A stretch of 64,000 nt of DNA from UBA2219 sp964612075 (GTDB lineage Bacteria > Desulfobacterota > Deferrimicrobia > Deferrimicrobiales > Deferrimicrobiaceae), in assembly GCA_964612075.1 (NCBI GenBank), contig CAZTFC010000008.1, positions 1-64,000 on the forward strand. The letters run 5' to 3'. Position 1 is the first letter of the stretch; each line of letters begins with the position of its first letter. The translations under genes were made by a program, and so were the position numbers. Below, piece by piece: positions 44,046-52,689 of this stretch. Under the pieces are notes generated by a model. It made no database searches and was not told the origin of the DNA. It saw nothing but the letters and a program-made list of their open reading frames with translations.

Positions 44046-44562
44046 GAGGGAGAAGCGGGTCCTCGCGATCGGCGGCGCCGCCGTCGCGGTGCTGCTGATC
44101 GTGGCTTTCCTGGTCCTCCCGGCGGTCTCTCGCTTCAAGTCGCTCGCCCGCGCCGCGAAGGCCGCGGAAAGCGAGCTGGCCGAGGTGCGCCGGGCGCGGC
44201 CGGAGCTCGAGCGGCTGCGGCGCGACGCCTCCCAGCGGTCCGCCGCCGTCAACGCGGCGGCCGACCTGAAGGAATCCCCCGTGGCGCACCTCACCGCCAT
44301 CCTCATGGACGGAGGGATCCCGCAGTCCGCGGTAAGCCTCAAGTCCGGCGGCGGGCGCGACGGCGACACGTTCCGCGAAGAGTCTTTCGAAGTCCGGATG
44401 GAGAACCTCACGTACCTCGAGGCCGTGAACGCCTTGCGGAAATTGTCGGGCAAAGACCAGCCGGTGGTGGTCCGCTCCGCCCTGCTGAAGAGCCGGTACG
44501 ACGACCCGCGATACCTGGACGTGACGCTCAATGTCGGCTACCTGTCCCCGAAACAGCCGTAA
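44035..44562 (+). CDS. gspM: Type II secretion protein GspM
   Basis: 175 residues: a membrane helix at 10-30, a coiled-coil (KAAESELAEVRRARPELERL) and a small ferredoxin-like C-terminal domain (FEVRMENLTYLEAVNALRKL). GTG 44035 overlaps gspL by 11 bases. Partner of GspL in the assembly platform. Confidence 0.85.
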   Translation: MLLEREKRVLAIGGAAVAVLLIVAFLVLPAVSRFKSLARAAKAAESELAEVRRARPELERLRRDASQRSAAVNAAADLKESPVAHLTAILMDGGIPQSAVSLKSGGGRDGDTFREESFEVRMENLTYLEAVNALRKLSGKDQPVVVRSALLKSRYDDPRYLDVTLNVGYLSPKQP

Positions 44563-45172
44563 GGGGCGCGTCACCGCCCTGCTCCCCCTCCTCCTCGCGG
44601 CCGCGATCTTCGCGGGCTGCACGGGCGCGAGACCGCCCGTCCTCGACCGGGGCCAGGAAGAGATGCTGGTGGCCAAGGCCGACAAGCTGCTGGCCGCCGA
44701 GATCCGCAAGGGGGAGCCCGACGCGTTCGCCCTCATCGCCGTGTTCCGCAGGGACGTCTTTCTCGGGCAATCCGCCATGCTCGAACGATCGTCCATACCG
44801 ATACTCGACGAGCTGGGCAACGCCGCCCTCCTGCTGGTCCGCCCGGCGGAAGTCCTCCCGCTGCTCTCGGACCCGTCCCTCGTGAAAGCCGCCTGGTTCG
44901 GCCCGCAGGGACGGCTGGCGCGGCTGGACCCCTCGCTCGAGCTCGAGCTGCTCGACCGGTTCGGCAAAGGCACGGAAGGGAAAGAGCGGCTGATCCTCGC
45001 CCGGTACCGGTCGGTCCCGGAAGCGAAGGAAGTGAAGGCGGCGGAAGGCGCGGGCTTCAAGGTGGTCTCCCGGACGGGGCCGAACCTGATGCTCTCCGGG
45101 CCGATGTCCGGCATCCCCGCCCTGCTGACCGACGAGTGGGTCATCTATCTCGAAAAAGGGTTCCTCCCTTAA
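44531..45172 (+). CDS. Lipoprotein with two S8-propeptide/I9-like repeats
   Basis: 213 residues, signal peptide ending AIFAGC. The mature part seems to hold two copies of a beta-alpha-beta-beta-alpha-beta unit: copy one begins LIAVFRRDVF and ends LVKAAWFG, copy two begins LILARYRSVP and ends WVIYLEKG; each has a hydrophobic strand, helix, strand (NAALLLVRP / NLMLSGPM), helix (VLPLLSD / IPALLTD). This resembles subtilisin propeptide/inhibitor I9 domains. Last gene of the T2SS operon, overlapping gspM by 32 bases. A role guarding or chaperoning a secreted protease is inference. The start is uncertain because no clear ribosome site is seen. Confidence 0.65.
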   Translation: MSATCPRNSRKGRVTALLPLLLAAAIFAGCTGARPPVLDRGQEEMLVAKADKLLAAEIRKGEPDAFALIAVFRRDVFLGQSAMLERSSIPILDELGNAALLLVRPAEVLPLLSDPSLVKAAWFGPQGRLARLDPSLELELLDRFGKGTEGKERLILARYRSVPEAKEVKAAEGAGFKVVSRTGPNLMLSGPMSGIPALLTDEWVIYLEKGFLP

Positions 45173-45178
45173 CACCGG

Positions 45179-45195
45179 TGGCATCCCCCTTGCTA
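45179..45195 (+). promoter_or_regulatory. Sigma-54 (-24/-12) promoter of the FHA activator gene
   Basis: TGGCATCCCCCTTGCTA: GG and GC elements exactly 10 bases apart, with TGGCA and TTGCTA close to consensus (TGGCAC-N5-TTGCW). It begins six bases after the T2SS operon ends and 30 bases before the activator gene, suggesting the activator autoregulates. Confidence 0.75.
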
Positions 45196-45224
45196 ACTGT
45201 AGGCGAACCATCCAGGAGGGGGCG

Positions 45225-46667
45225 ATGACGCAACATTGCGGGCCGGGGGCGAGGCTGTCCGTGTCCATCACGGACGGGATGACGGTGGAAGTCCGGCTGG
45301 GGCTGAAGGAAACCCGCATCGGCCGCGGGCACGAGGCCGATCTCCAGCTCCCCGACCGCTCCGTCTCGCGGATCCACGCACGGATCTACCGCGTGGGAAA
45401 CCGGTATTTCCTGGCCGACCTGGGCAGCCGCAACGGCACGTACGCCAACGGGAAGCCGGTGTCGCAGCTCCCGCTGGACGACGGGCAGGTCTTCCAGGTG
45501 GGGCCGTACCGGATCCACTTCCTGTGGCCCGAGGGGCCGTCCCCGTCGGGCGAGGAGCCCACGGTGGACCCCGGGGCTTCGTCCGCCCCTTCCGCGGTTT
45601 CCTCCCCGGCCTCCTCCCCGGCGTCTCCGGCCGCCGCTCCCGCCGCGCCTCAACACGGGAAACCGGCCTCCCCGACCCCCTCTTCCCGTCGCTCCACGGC
45701 TTCGCCCGAGCCCGCTCCCTTCGGCATGGTGGGCGGCAGCCCGCCGTTGCGGAAGCTGGTCGAGACCGTCCGCCGGGTCGGCCCTTCCGACGCGGCGGTC
45801 CTCATCGAGGGGGAGACCGGCAGCGGCAAGGAGCTGGTGGCGCGCGGGCTGCACGACGTCTCCGGGCGCCGCGACCGCCCGTTCATCGTCGTCAACTGCG
45901 GGGCCATCTCGCCCGAGCTGGTCGAAAGCGAGCTGTTCGGCCACGAGCGCGGCTCCTTCACCGGCGCCACGGCGCAACGGCGGGGCGCCTTCGAGCTGGC
46001 CCACAACGGAACCATTTTCCTCGATGAAATCGGGGAGTTGCCGTACACACTTCAACCGAAGCTTCTTCGCGCTCTCGAGCAGCGGGAGATCAAGCGGGTC
46101 GGCGGCAACGAAATATTGCCTGCCGACGCGCGCGTGCTGGCGGCCACGAACCGCAACCTGAAGGAAGAGGTGGCGAAGAAGGCGTTCCGGGAAGACCTCT
46201 ACTTCCGGGTGGGCGCCATCCGCGTCGAGGTCCCTCCCTTGCGCGACCGCCGCGAAGACATCGCGCCGCTGGCCAGGCACTTCCTGACGCTTTTGGGCGC
46301 CCGCTCCCCCCGCCCCCTCCCGCCGCTCTCCCCCGCCGCTCTCGACGCCCTCGTCTCCCACGACTGGCCGGGCAACGTGCGGGAGCTGCGCAACGCCGTC
46401 CAGCGGGCGGTCGTCCTGGCCGAAGGGATGGAGCTGTCCGCGGCGGATTTCTCCTTCCTACGGGAGTCCACCCCGACCTCTCCCGAAACGGAGATGCCGG
46501 AAGGGCTGACGCGCTGGGAGCAGGCGGAGCGCGCCAACATCCTCGCCGAGTTGTCCCGCCAGAGCGGCAACAAGACGCGCACCGCGCGCGTGCTCGGCAT
46601 CGCCAAGTCCACGCTGTTCGAGAAGCTGAAAAAATACGGGATCGGGAACCAGGAGAACGACCGGTAA
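45225..46667 (+). CDS. FHA-domain sigma-54-dependent transcriptional activator
   Basis: 480 residues. FHA phosphothreonine-binding domain (about 10-100: IGRGHEADLQL, SVSRIHARI, GSRNGTYANG), an Ala/Ser/Pro-rich linker, AAA+ domain (about 165-395) with Walker A EGETGSGKE, the sigma-54 loop GSFTGAT (Ser in place of the usual Ala), Walker B IFLDEIGE and arginine-finger region, and a Fis-type helix-turn-helix (TARVLGIAKSTLFEKLKK). FHA replaces the usual receiver, so control should come through Ser/Thr phosphorylation; a Ser/Thr kinase lies at 54.6-56.2 kb. Located between the T2SS and Tad operons. Confidence 0.94.
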   Translation: MTQHCGPGARLSVSITDGMTVEVRLGLKETRIGRGHEADLQLPDRSVSRIHARIYRVGNRYFLADLGSRNGTYANGKPVSQLPLDDGQVFQVGPYRIHFLWPEGPSPSGEEPTVDPGASSAPSAVSSPASSPASPAAAPAAPQHGKPASPTPSSRRSTASPEPAPFGMVGGSPPLRKLVETVRRVGPSDAAVLIEGETGSGKELVARGLHDVSGRRDRPFIVVNCGAISPELVESELFGHERGSFTGATAQRRGAFELAHNGTIFLDEIGELPYTLQPKLLRALEQREIKRVGGNEILPADARVLAATNRNLKEEVAKKAFREDLYFRVGAIRVEVPPLRDRREDIAPLARHFLTLLGARSPRPLPPLSPAALDALVSHDWPGNVRELRNAVQRAVVLAEGMELSAADFSFLRESTPTSPETEMPEGLTRWEQAERANILAELSRQSGNKTRTARVLGIAKSTLFEKLKKYGIGNQENDR

Positions 46668-46684
46668 CCGGACTGCTGGTCCGG
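46668..46684 (+). terminator. Hairpin after the activator gene
   Basis: CCGGAC, loop TGCTG, GTCCGG: a perfect 6-bp stem beginning directly after the stop codon, followed by ATTTC. A short T-run makes it a weak intrinsic terminator that would separate the activator from the pilus operon. Confidence 0.45.
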
Positions 46685-46785
46685 ATTTCAAACCTGTTCG
46701 GAACCTCCTTCCCGCCCCTTCCCCTTTTCCAGCGCCAAAAAGCCCATCCGACGACTGTTTTCGTCCCGCGCCTTCCATTCCAGAC

Positions 46786-46801
46786 GGGCATCCGTATTGC
46801 A
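46786..46801 (+). promoter_or_regulatory. Sigma-54 (-24/-12) promoter of the Tad pilus operon
   Basis: GGGCATCCGTATTGCA: GG and GC elements 10 bases apart, with TTGCA perfect. It lies 41 bases ahead of the pilin start, so the leader is about 30 bases. The adjacent FHA activator is the natural candidate to drive it. Confidence 0.75.
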
Positions 46802-46842
46802 CCCCCTCTCCTTCATCCAAACCACGGAAGGAGGCAAAATCG

Positions 46843-47088
46843 GTGAAAACGACTTCCTTGAAGAACCGCAAGGGACAAGGACTTACGGAGTACATCGTCA
46901 TCACGGCGCTCGTCGCGGTGGCGGCGATCGGGATCGTCAACATCTTCGGAAACCAGTTGAGGAACCAGTTCCACACGATCGTTTCGGCCATGTCCGGAAG
47001 CACGGACGCGAAGGTCACGTCTTTGGCCGGGAAAGCCCAGAAGGAAGCCAACCAGAAAAACCTGTCCAACTATGCCGAGTCCAAGTGA
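46843..47088 (+). CDS. flp: Flp-type pilin
   Basis: 81 residues: short basic leader, then the Tad prepilin site RKGQG|LTEYIVITALVAVAAIGIV, with Glu and Tyr at the positions diagnostic of Flp pilins, and a small polar C-terminus. The GTG start has GGAGG 11 bases before it. Major subunit of a tight-adherence pilus. Needs a TadV/CpaA-type peptidase, which is not in the window. Confidence 0.93.
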   Translation: MKTTSLKNRKGQGLTEYIVITALVAVAAIGIVNIFGNQLRNQFHTIVSAMSGSTDAKVTSLAGKAQKEANQKNLSNYAESK

Positions 47089-47545
47089 TCGGGGGACGGC
47101 CATGCTCGAATTCCTGGTGGCGGGCATCCCGCTCCTCCTCCTGGTCATGGCGATCCTGCAGCTCTCCCTGTTGTGGATGGGCAAGGGTGCCGTGGACACC
47201 GCGGCCCATCTCGCCGCCAGGAAATTCGCGCGGGCCGCCCGGGTCGACTTCCGCAACGCCCGGCAGGAAGCGTTCCTCGAAGCGTACCGGTCCTGCCGGA
47301 ACCGGCCCGGGGGATCCCTTTCGTCCGCGTTCCTGACCACGCTGGAAATCACCTCCGATGGGGATCGCCTGGCCGAGCGGGCCGACGCGGGCGACGCCCT
47401 GTGCGTCCGGCTTTCCCACGGCGTGGAACTGGTCGTCCCATGGATCGACCGGATCCTGTATTCCCTGTCCCCGGGGCGAAAGTTCCGGCTGGGAGACAGG
47501 TACTACCTCATGCTGCAGTCCGACCGGTGGGTGACGGTGGAATAG
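47072..47545 (+). CDS. tadE: TadE-like pseudopilin
   Basis: 157 residues with RGTAMLEFLVAGIPLLLLVMAILQLS, the TadE/F N-terminal region carrying the Glu after the cleavage-type site and a single hydrophobic helix. The body is short with two Cys. It overlaps the flp end by 17 bases. Minor pilin or assembly factor. Confidence 0.85.
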   Translation: MPSPSDRGTAMLEFLVAGIPLLLLVMAILQLSLLWMGKGAVDTAAHLAARKFARAARVDFRNARQEAFLEAYRSCRNRPGGSLSSAFLTTLEITSDGDRLAERADAGDALCVRLSHGVELVVPWIDRILYSLSPGRKFRLGDRYYLMLQSDRWVTVE

Positions 47546-47547
47546 CG

Positions 47548-48459
47548 ATGATCGGCTACTTCTCCCGCCAGGCGCTCCATGCGCGAAACGGAAACACCGG
47601 CCAGGCGACCGCGCTTTTCCTGGTCGTCGCGAGCACGCTGATGGCGATGGTTTTCGTGTCGATCGCGCTGCATAACATCTCCGTAGCCCGGGTCGCCTGC
47701 GCCAACGCCGTGGATGCCATCGCCCTGAACGCGGCAACGTGGGAAGCCCGGTGCCTGAACATGATCGCGGCGCTGAACGACGGCGTGGCCCAGTGCCTTC
47801 GCGTTATCCGCTGGACCTGCGTCGTGTGGGCCGCCCTTGCGGTCGCCGCGGCGTTCGGGGTCGGGCTTCCACCGTTCCTCGAATATACGAAATACGCGCG
47901 GCAGCTGATCTCGGGCTATTGGAAGACCGCGCACCAGCTCGTGGAATGGAGCGAAAAGATCCGGAAGGCCGCCCCGTACCTCGTGCTGGGCGAAACGCTC
48001 GCGCTGGCGAAGAAGCGCGACGTCGCGGGCGTGCTGTTCCCCTCGATCCCGGGTGGACCCCACGACGGCATGAACACGCTCGAGCTTCACCTGGAACCCG
48101 GCCCGCCCGTGACACTGCTGGACGCCATCGCCCCCGTCACCACCGCATTGAAGAAGATCAAGAAGGTCCGAATTCTCAAAGGGGCCGCCAAGAAGGTGGC
48201 TTCCTTCCTGGAAGAAGCCCTGGGCGCGATCCTGGGCGGTGGGAAAGGCCCCCTCCGGATGCTGGTGCCGGAACCGGATTTCCCCCGTCGGCAGTACGTC
48301 CGGTTCGCGGGAAGCCGGACGGTGCCGAGCCTTCCCGTTCCGATGCTCGGGCAAAAGGGAAACAAACGGGTCTTCGCCGAAGCCCAGGCGGAACCGTACG
48401 GCGGCGGTTCCGCGGAGATGACCTGGAAATCCCGGCTGACCGATTGGAGGGACAAGTGA
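47548..48459 (+). CDS. TadG-like pilus-assembly protein
   Basis: 303 residues. The N-terminus GNTGQATALFLVVASTLMAM is the TadE/TadG-type membrane helix; a second hydrophobic segment (CVVWAALAVAAAFGVGLPPF) lies near 95-115. The rest is periplasmic, with a basic stretch (TTALKKIKKVRILKGAAKK). No VWA domain as in classic TadG. ATG 47548 begins two bases after the tadE-like stop. Confidence 0.72.
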   Translation: MIGYFSRQALHARNGNTGQATALFLVVASTLMAMVFVSIALHNISVARVACANAVDAIALNAATWEARCLNMIAALNDGVAQCLRVIRWTCVVWAALAVAAAFGVGLPPFLEYTKYARQLISGYWKTAHQLVEWSEKIRKAAPYLVLGETLALAKKRDVAGVLFPSIPGGPHDGMNTLELHLEPGPPVTLLDAIAPVTTALKKIKKVRILKGAAKKVASFLEEALGAILGGGKGPLRMLVPEPDFPRRQYVRFAGSRTVPSLPVPMLGQKGNKRVFAEAQAEPYGGGSAEMTWKSRLTDWRDK

Positions 48460-48932
48460 AAGCGCCCACGCGCGCGTCCGGGGGCCAGTCGGTCCTGGAA
48501 ACCGTCCTCCTGCTTCCGCCGCTTCTGGTCCTGCTGGCAGGAGGTTATTGGTCGTTCCGCAACCTTTCCCTGTCCGGGGCAGCGGAGTCGGCCGCCCATG
48601 CGCATCTCCTGAGGACGGGAAGACGCTTTCCTTCCATTGAATCCCCCCTGTCGCGGACGATCCATTCGGGAGACAACACGGTGCGGCTTCGGGGCGGGAA
48701 CGATCCCCTGTCGGCGGGCATTCCGCCGTTCGGGGGAATGGCAGGCAACACCGTGGCTTCGGTAACGGCCGCGTGCCGAGGGAAACAGGCGGGGGCGTTC
48801 ATCGACCTCCCGGACCACGACATCCGGCGGGAAGCCGAAGGCGCCGTGGACTGCTGGGGGAAGGAAACGAAATCCGGGTCGATCATCCGCGGCACCGTCA
48901 ACGCCATCCTGCTTACGGGGGCATTCCGATGA
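48456..48932 (+). CDS. TadE-like small pilus protein
   Basis: 158 residues with GGQSVLETVLLLPPLLVLL near the N-terminus, the prepilin-like TadE/F layout (Gly, Glu, hydrophobic helix), then a soluble body with two Cys that could form a disulfide. GTG 48456 overlaps the previous stop (GTGA) with GGAGG upstream. Confidence 0.75.
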   Translation: MKAPTRASGGQSVLETVLLLPPLLVLLAGGYWSFRNLSLSGAAESAAHAHLLRTGRRFPSIESPLSRTIHSGDNTVRLRGGNDPLSAGIPPFGGMAGNTVASVTAACRGKQAGAFIDLPDHDIRREAEGAVDCWGKETKSGSIIRGTVNAILLTGAFR

Positions 48933-49498
48933 ATAGGAAAGGTCTGTTGATATCGATCGCGGCTTCCGCGCTCCTCCTGTCGCTCGTCTTCTCCGGGACC
49001 GGCGATGCCGTAAAAACGGATCCCGCCTCCACGACCGAGGTGACGATCGACGGGATGAAGTACAGCACCTATGGCTCCGGTCCCGGCGATGCCGCCTTGC
49101 TTCTCCGCGAATTGGCGCGGCTTGGGGTGCGGCCGCCCGACCCGCCGTCCATGCCCGGGCCGCAGCGCGATGCGCACCCGATATTTTCCGGAAAACTCGC
49201 CGGTTCCGGGCACGCGTCTTCCGCGGCCGTTCCGGAAGTGCCCAAAGGGCTGTTGCCGGATCACACGCTCCGTCTTTCGGGAGACGGCGGCACCGTGGAG
49301 CTGGTTTTCGGAAGGACGGAAAACGGGGGGAAGACCGCCTTCTCCCTCCTGGCGGCCAAGGGATGGGTTCCGCTTTCCATCGATGGAGAAGTCCGGGCTC
49401 CGCGCATGCTGCAGCAGGTCCGGGGAAAGGAGACCGCCGTTGTTTGCCTGGATGAAAAAGAAGGCGCCTTCCTTCTTTTCCGCAAGCTGGGGCGGTAG
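48929..49498 (+). CDS. Tad-locus protein of unknown function
   Basis: 189 residues: a signal peptide or anchor (LLISIAASALLLSLVFSG), a Pro/Gly-rich middle (RPPDPPSMPGPQRD), and a compact beta-rich C-terminal part (LRLSGDGGTVELVFGRTENG). No family recognised. ATG 48929 overlaps the preceding stop, and cpaB starts within its end, so it is firmly inside the pilus operon and probably has a pilus-specific role in the envelope. Confidence 0.72.
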   Translation: MNRKGLLISIAASALLLSLVFSGTGDAVKTDPASTTEVTIDGMKYSTYGSGPGDAALLLRELARLGVRPPDPPSMPGPQRDAHPIFSGKLAGSGHASSAAVPEVPKGLLPDHTLRLSGDGGTVELVFGRTENGGKTAFSLLAAKGWVPLSIDGEVRAPRMLQQVRGKETAVVCLDEKEGAFLLFRKLGR

Positions 49499-50261
49499 GT
49501 TCCGTGAGCTCCTCCCGCTGGGCGCCGGGCTGCTGCTCATGGGGCTGGCCCTGTCCGCGGCGGGGAAACGGATCGCCGCCGTTGAGGAGGACATCCGGCG
49601 GCGCGCCAACCCGGTCGAGGTGGTCGTCGCATCGGTTCCGATCGAGGCGGGGGAGGAATTCACGCCCGCCAACCTGGCGAAGAAGAGCGTGCCCGCATCC
49701 GGCACCGGAAAGAGAAACATCCCCGCCGGAGATTTCGAGCTCCTGCTCGGATCGAAAGCGAAAAGCCGTGTCGATCCCGGGGAGCCCGTCCTCTGGACCG
49801 ACGTGGAGGAACCGTTCGAGGCCGACCTTTTTTCGAAGACGGTGCCGATGGGCAGAAGGGCCCTGACCGTCAACGTGGACATGACGTCGTCTTTCTCGGG
49901 GCTGCTGCAGCCCGGGGACCGGGTGGACCTCCTGGCGAAAGTCGCCGACGGAGGGACGCAACGCTGGGTCCGGAACGTCCCGGTGATCGCCGTCGACCGC
50001 CATCTCAACCGTCTGGCGCGCCCCTCGGACGCCCAAGAGACCGGCACCGTGACCCTGATGGTCACTCCCGGGGAAGGCATGGCCATCGCAAGCGCGTCGG
50101 CTGGCGGCAAGCTGTTCTGGTTCCTGAGGAACCCCGAAGACAATACGGCCCTATCCGCCGAGCGCGCCGGCAGCGGACCTTCGCGAACTCTCCGGGTGGA
50201 AGTGTGGAAGGGCGGCATCCGGGTCCCGAACCCCCATTCCCCCGGGGAGACGCCGTCATGA
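49452..50261 (+). CDS. cpaB: Flp pilus assembly protein CpaB/RcpC
   Basis: 269 residues: a basic N-terminus and membrane helix (LPLGAGLLLMGLALSAAG), an SAF domain (EVVVASVPIEAGEEFTPANL) and the RcpC/CpaB body (LLQPGDRVDLLAKVADGG). ATG 49452 lies 47 bases inside the preceding gene; it is the only start that keeps the membrane helix. CpaB joins the periplasmic part of the secretin. Confidence 0.87.
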   Translation: MKKKAPSFFSASWGGRFRELLPLGAGLLLMGLALSAAGKRIAAVEEDIRRRANPVEVVVASVPIEAGEEFTPANLAKKSVPASGTGKRNIPAGDFELLLGSKAKSRVDPGEPVLWTDVEEPFEADLFSKTVPMGRRALTVNVDMTSSFSGLLQPGDRVDLLAKVADGGTQRWVRNVPVIAVDRHLNRLARPSDAQETGTVTLMVTPGEGMAIASASAGGKLFWFLRNPEDNTALSAERAGSGPSRTLRVEVWKGGIRVPNPHSPGETPS

Positions 50262-51454
50262 GGATATCGCGCCTCCTGTCCGCGGCTGCCGTCGCCTTCC
50301 TTTTCGCGAGCGCGATTTGCGAGACCCACGCGGCGGAAACGATCCGGATACGCCCCGGTTTCCAGAAGATCCTGGACCGGAAGGGGGTGTCCCGCCTCTC
50401 CGTCGGGAATCCGGAGGTGCTGGAAGCCCAAGCGCTCCCGAAGGGGGACGGGATCCTGGTCGTAGGGAAAAAGGAGGGAGAGACCGACCTGGTCCTCTGG
50501 GAAAGAGGGATCCGGAGGGAATGGCACGTCGAGGTGGGCTCTCGGAAGAACGCGGTGGCGGAGGACGTCCGGCTTTTCGCCGGGACCTTCCCCGGACTGG
50601 CCGTGGCGGAAGCCGGCGGCTCCATGATCATCAGCGGTCCCGTGGCCACGTCCCAGGAGAAGAAGATCCTGGAGGATTTCGCACGCGCCCATCCCGGGGT
50701 CCATTTGAGGGTTTCCCTCCCCGAAGAAAAGAAGACCCTGCTCCAGTACGACCTGAAGATCATCGAGATCAGCCGGGGGGAGTCCGCCCAGTTGGGAGTC
50801 CGTTGGCCCGACTCCCTGATGTTCAAGAGTTCGTTCGCCTCGGAGAGAGGTTCCGGCAGCGCGGTTTCCGTCGGGACCGATTTCGAAACCAGCCTGAACC
50901 TGCTCCTCGCCAACGGGAAAGCCCGCATCCTCACCAATCCACGCCTCGCGTGCGAAAGCGGAGAGGAGGCCGCGTTCCTGGCGGGGGGAGAGATCCCGAT
51001 CGTGCTCATAACCCCCGAAACGCGGAAGGTGGAATGGAAAACGTACGGGATCATCCTGCGGATACGACCTTCCATGGTCCACGGCGGCAAGGTCCGCACG
51101 AAGGTCGAGGCGGAAGTCAGCTCGGTGGACCACAGCAGCGGTTCCGCCGATGTCCCCGGGTTCCTCACCCGCCGGGTGTCCACTCACTTTTCCACTTCCC
51201 CGGGGGAAACCGTGATGCTTTCCGGGCTGGTCAAGAACGAGATGGCCAAGGACGTCGCCAAGGTCCCGCTGCTCGGGCAGATCCCCGTCCTGGGGGAATT
51301 GTTCAAGTCCAGGAGCTTCCGTGAAAACCAGACGGAGCTTGCGATCTTCATCACTCCGAAAGAGGTTCCCGGAGACGCGGCGGCGGAGTCCGCGGAATGG
51401 GATCGGAAAGCCTCCACCGAACAGAAGACCCTGCGGTTCAGGCTGCTAGATTGA
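50258..51454 (+). CDS. cpaC: Flp pilus secretin CpaC/RcpA
   Basis: 398 residues: signal peptide (about 1-26), RcpA N-terminal domain (IRPGFQKILDRKGVSRLSVGNPEVLEAQ cut as VSRLSVGNPEVLEAQ), a BON-like section with GGSMIISGPV, and the secretin pore region (TNPRLACESGEEAAFLAGGEIP, VPLLGQIPVLGELFKSR). Somewhat shorter than typical (430-500). ATG 50258 overlaps cpaB by four bases. Confidence 0.92.
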   Translation: MRISRLLSAAAVAFLFASAICETHAAETIRIRPGFQKILDRKGVSRLSVGNPEVLEAQALPKGDGILVVGKKEGETDLVLWERGIRREWHVEVGSRKNAVAEDVRLFAGTFPGLAVAEAGGSMIISGPVATSQEKKILEDFARAHPGVHLRVSLPEEKKTLLQYDLKIIEISRGESAQLGVRWPDSLMFKSSFASERGSGSAVSVGTDFETSLNLLLANGKARILTNPRLACESGEEAAFLAGGEIPIVLITPETRKVEWKTYGIILRIRPSMVHGGKVRTKVEAEVSSVDHSSGSADVPGFLTRRVSTHFSTSPGETVMLSGLVKNEMAKDVAKVPLLGQIPVLGELFKSRSFRENQTELAIFITPKEVPGDAAAESAEWDRKASTEQKTLRFRLLD

Positions 51455-51465
51455 GGGGGAAAAAT

Positions 51466-52689
51466 ATGGACACGAACATCCGCAGAAGGTTGCATCAATT
51501 CGTCCTGTCCCGGCTGGATGCGCGCAAGACGGGGCTTGCCTTCGGCGAGGACATCGAACGTTGCCGACGCCGGGCTGAGGAGATCCTGCAGGCGGAGATG
51601 TCCGCCGTCCCGATCGCCCCCGGGGAGCGGGATGCCCTCCGGAAGGAGATCCTGGACGAGATCTTTTCCTACGGCCCGATCACTCCCCTGCTCGGCGACC
51701 CGTCGATCTCCGAGGTCATGGTCAACGGCAGCGATTCGATCTACGTGGAAAGGGAAGGGAAGCTGGTTCCGCACGGAGGAAGGTTCCTGTCCGAGGAATC
51801 GCTCCGGGTGACCATCGACCGGATGGTGTCCAGGGTGAACCGCCGTCTCGACGAATCCTCGCCTTATGTCGACGCACGCCTGCCGGACGGCTCCCGCATC
51901 AACGCGATCATCCCGCCGGTCTCCCTCACCGGCGCCTGCCTGACGATCCGTAAATTCCGCCGCGAATCGTTTTCCCTGGAGGAACTCGTCGAGATCGGCT
52001 CCCTGACGCGGGAATCCCGCAAATACCTTGAGAACGCGGTCCGTCAGCGCTGGAACATCATCGTTTCGGGCGGGACCGGCTCGGGGAAGACAACCCTCCT
52101 GAACGCCCTCTCGGGCTGCATCCCGGAAGAGGAGCGGATCGTCACCATCGAGGACTCGGCCGAGCTCCGTCTCCAGAAACCGCACGTCGTCCGGCTGGAA
52201 TCCCGCCCCCCCAACATCGAAGGGGGCGGAGTCGTCACCATACGCGACCTCGTGCGCAACTCCCTGAGGATGCGCCCGGATCGCATCATCGTCGGCGAGT
52301 GCCGCGGCGGAGAGGCGCTCGACATGCTCCAGGCGATGAACACGGGGCACGACGGCTCCATCACGACCGGTCACGCCAATACCCCCCGCGACATGCTTCG
52401 CCGCCTGGAAACCATGGTCCTCCTCTCCGGCATGGAGCTCCCGGTCCGGGCGATCCGGGAGCAGATCGCGTCGGCCATCAACCTCGTCCTCCACACGAGC
52501 CGGATCCGGGGGGGAAAACGCGCGGTCACGTCGATCACAGAGGTGTCCGGCATGAACGAATGCCAGATCCTTACCCAGGAGATATTCCGGTGGGGCAAGG
52601 CCGAAGGCGAGGCCGGCAAGGACGGACGCCTCGTACGCACCGGCGTACCTTCACGGTTCGAACAGGAAGGGCGCCGCTCGTGGGATTGA
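51466..52689 (+). CDS. cpaF: Flp pilus assembly ATPase CpaF/TadA
   Basis: 407 residues, a VirB11-type secretion ATPase: Walker A SGGTGSGKTTL, Asp box TIEDSAEL, Walker B-like RIIVGECRGGEALDML, and the His box GSITTGHANTPRDML. It powers both pilus extension and retraction in Tad systems. ATG 51466 follows GAGGGGG. Confidence 0.95.
   Translation: MDTNIRRRLHQFVLSRLDARKTGLAFGEDIERCRRRAEEILQAEMSAVPIAPGERDALRKEILDEIFSYGPITPLLGDPSISEVMVNGSDSIYVEREGKLVPHGGRFLSEESLRVTIDRMVSRVNRRLDESSPYVDARLPDGSRINAIIPPVSLTGACLTIRKFRRESFSLEELVEIGSLTRESRKYLENAVRQRWNIIVSGGTGSGKTTLLNALSGCIPEEERIVTIEDSAELRLQKPHVVRLESRPPNIEGGGVVTIRDLVRNSLRMRPDRIIVGECRGGEALDMLQAMNTGHDGSITTGHANTPRDMLRRLETMVLLSGMELPVRAIREQIASAINLVLHTSRIRGGKRAVTSITEVSGMNECQILTQEIFRWGKAEGEAGKDGRLVRTGVPSRFEQEGRRSWD

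Noticed and set aside
52640..52680. GGTTCGAA resembling a tRNA T-loop
   Set aside because: Sits inside cpaF with no acceptor, D or anticodon arms around it; a similar match near 55493 in the kinase gene fails equally.
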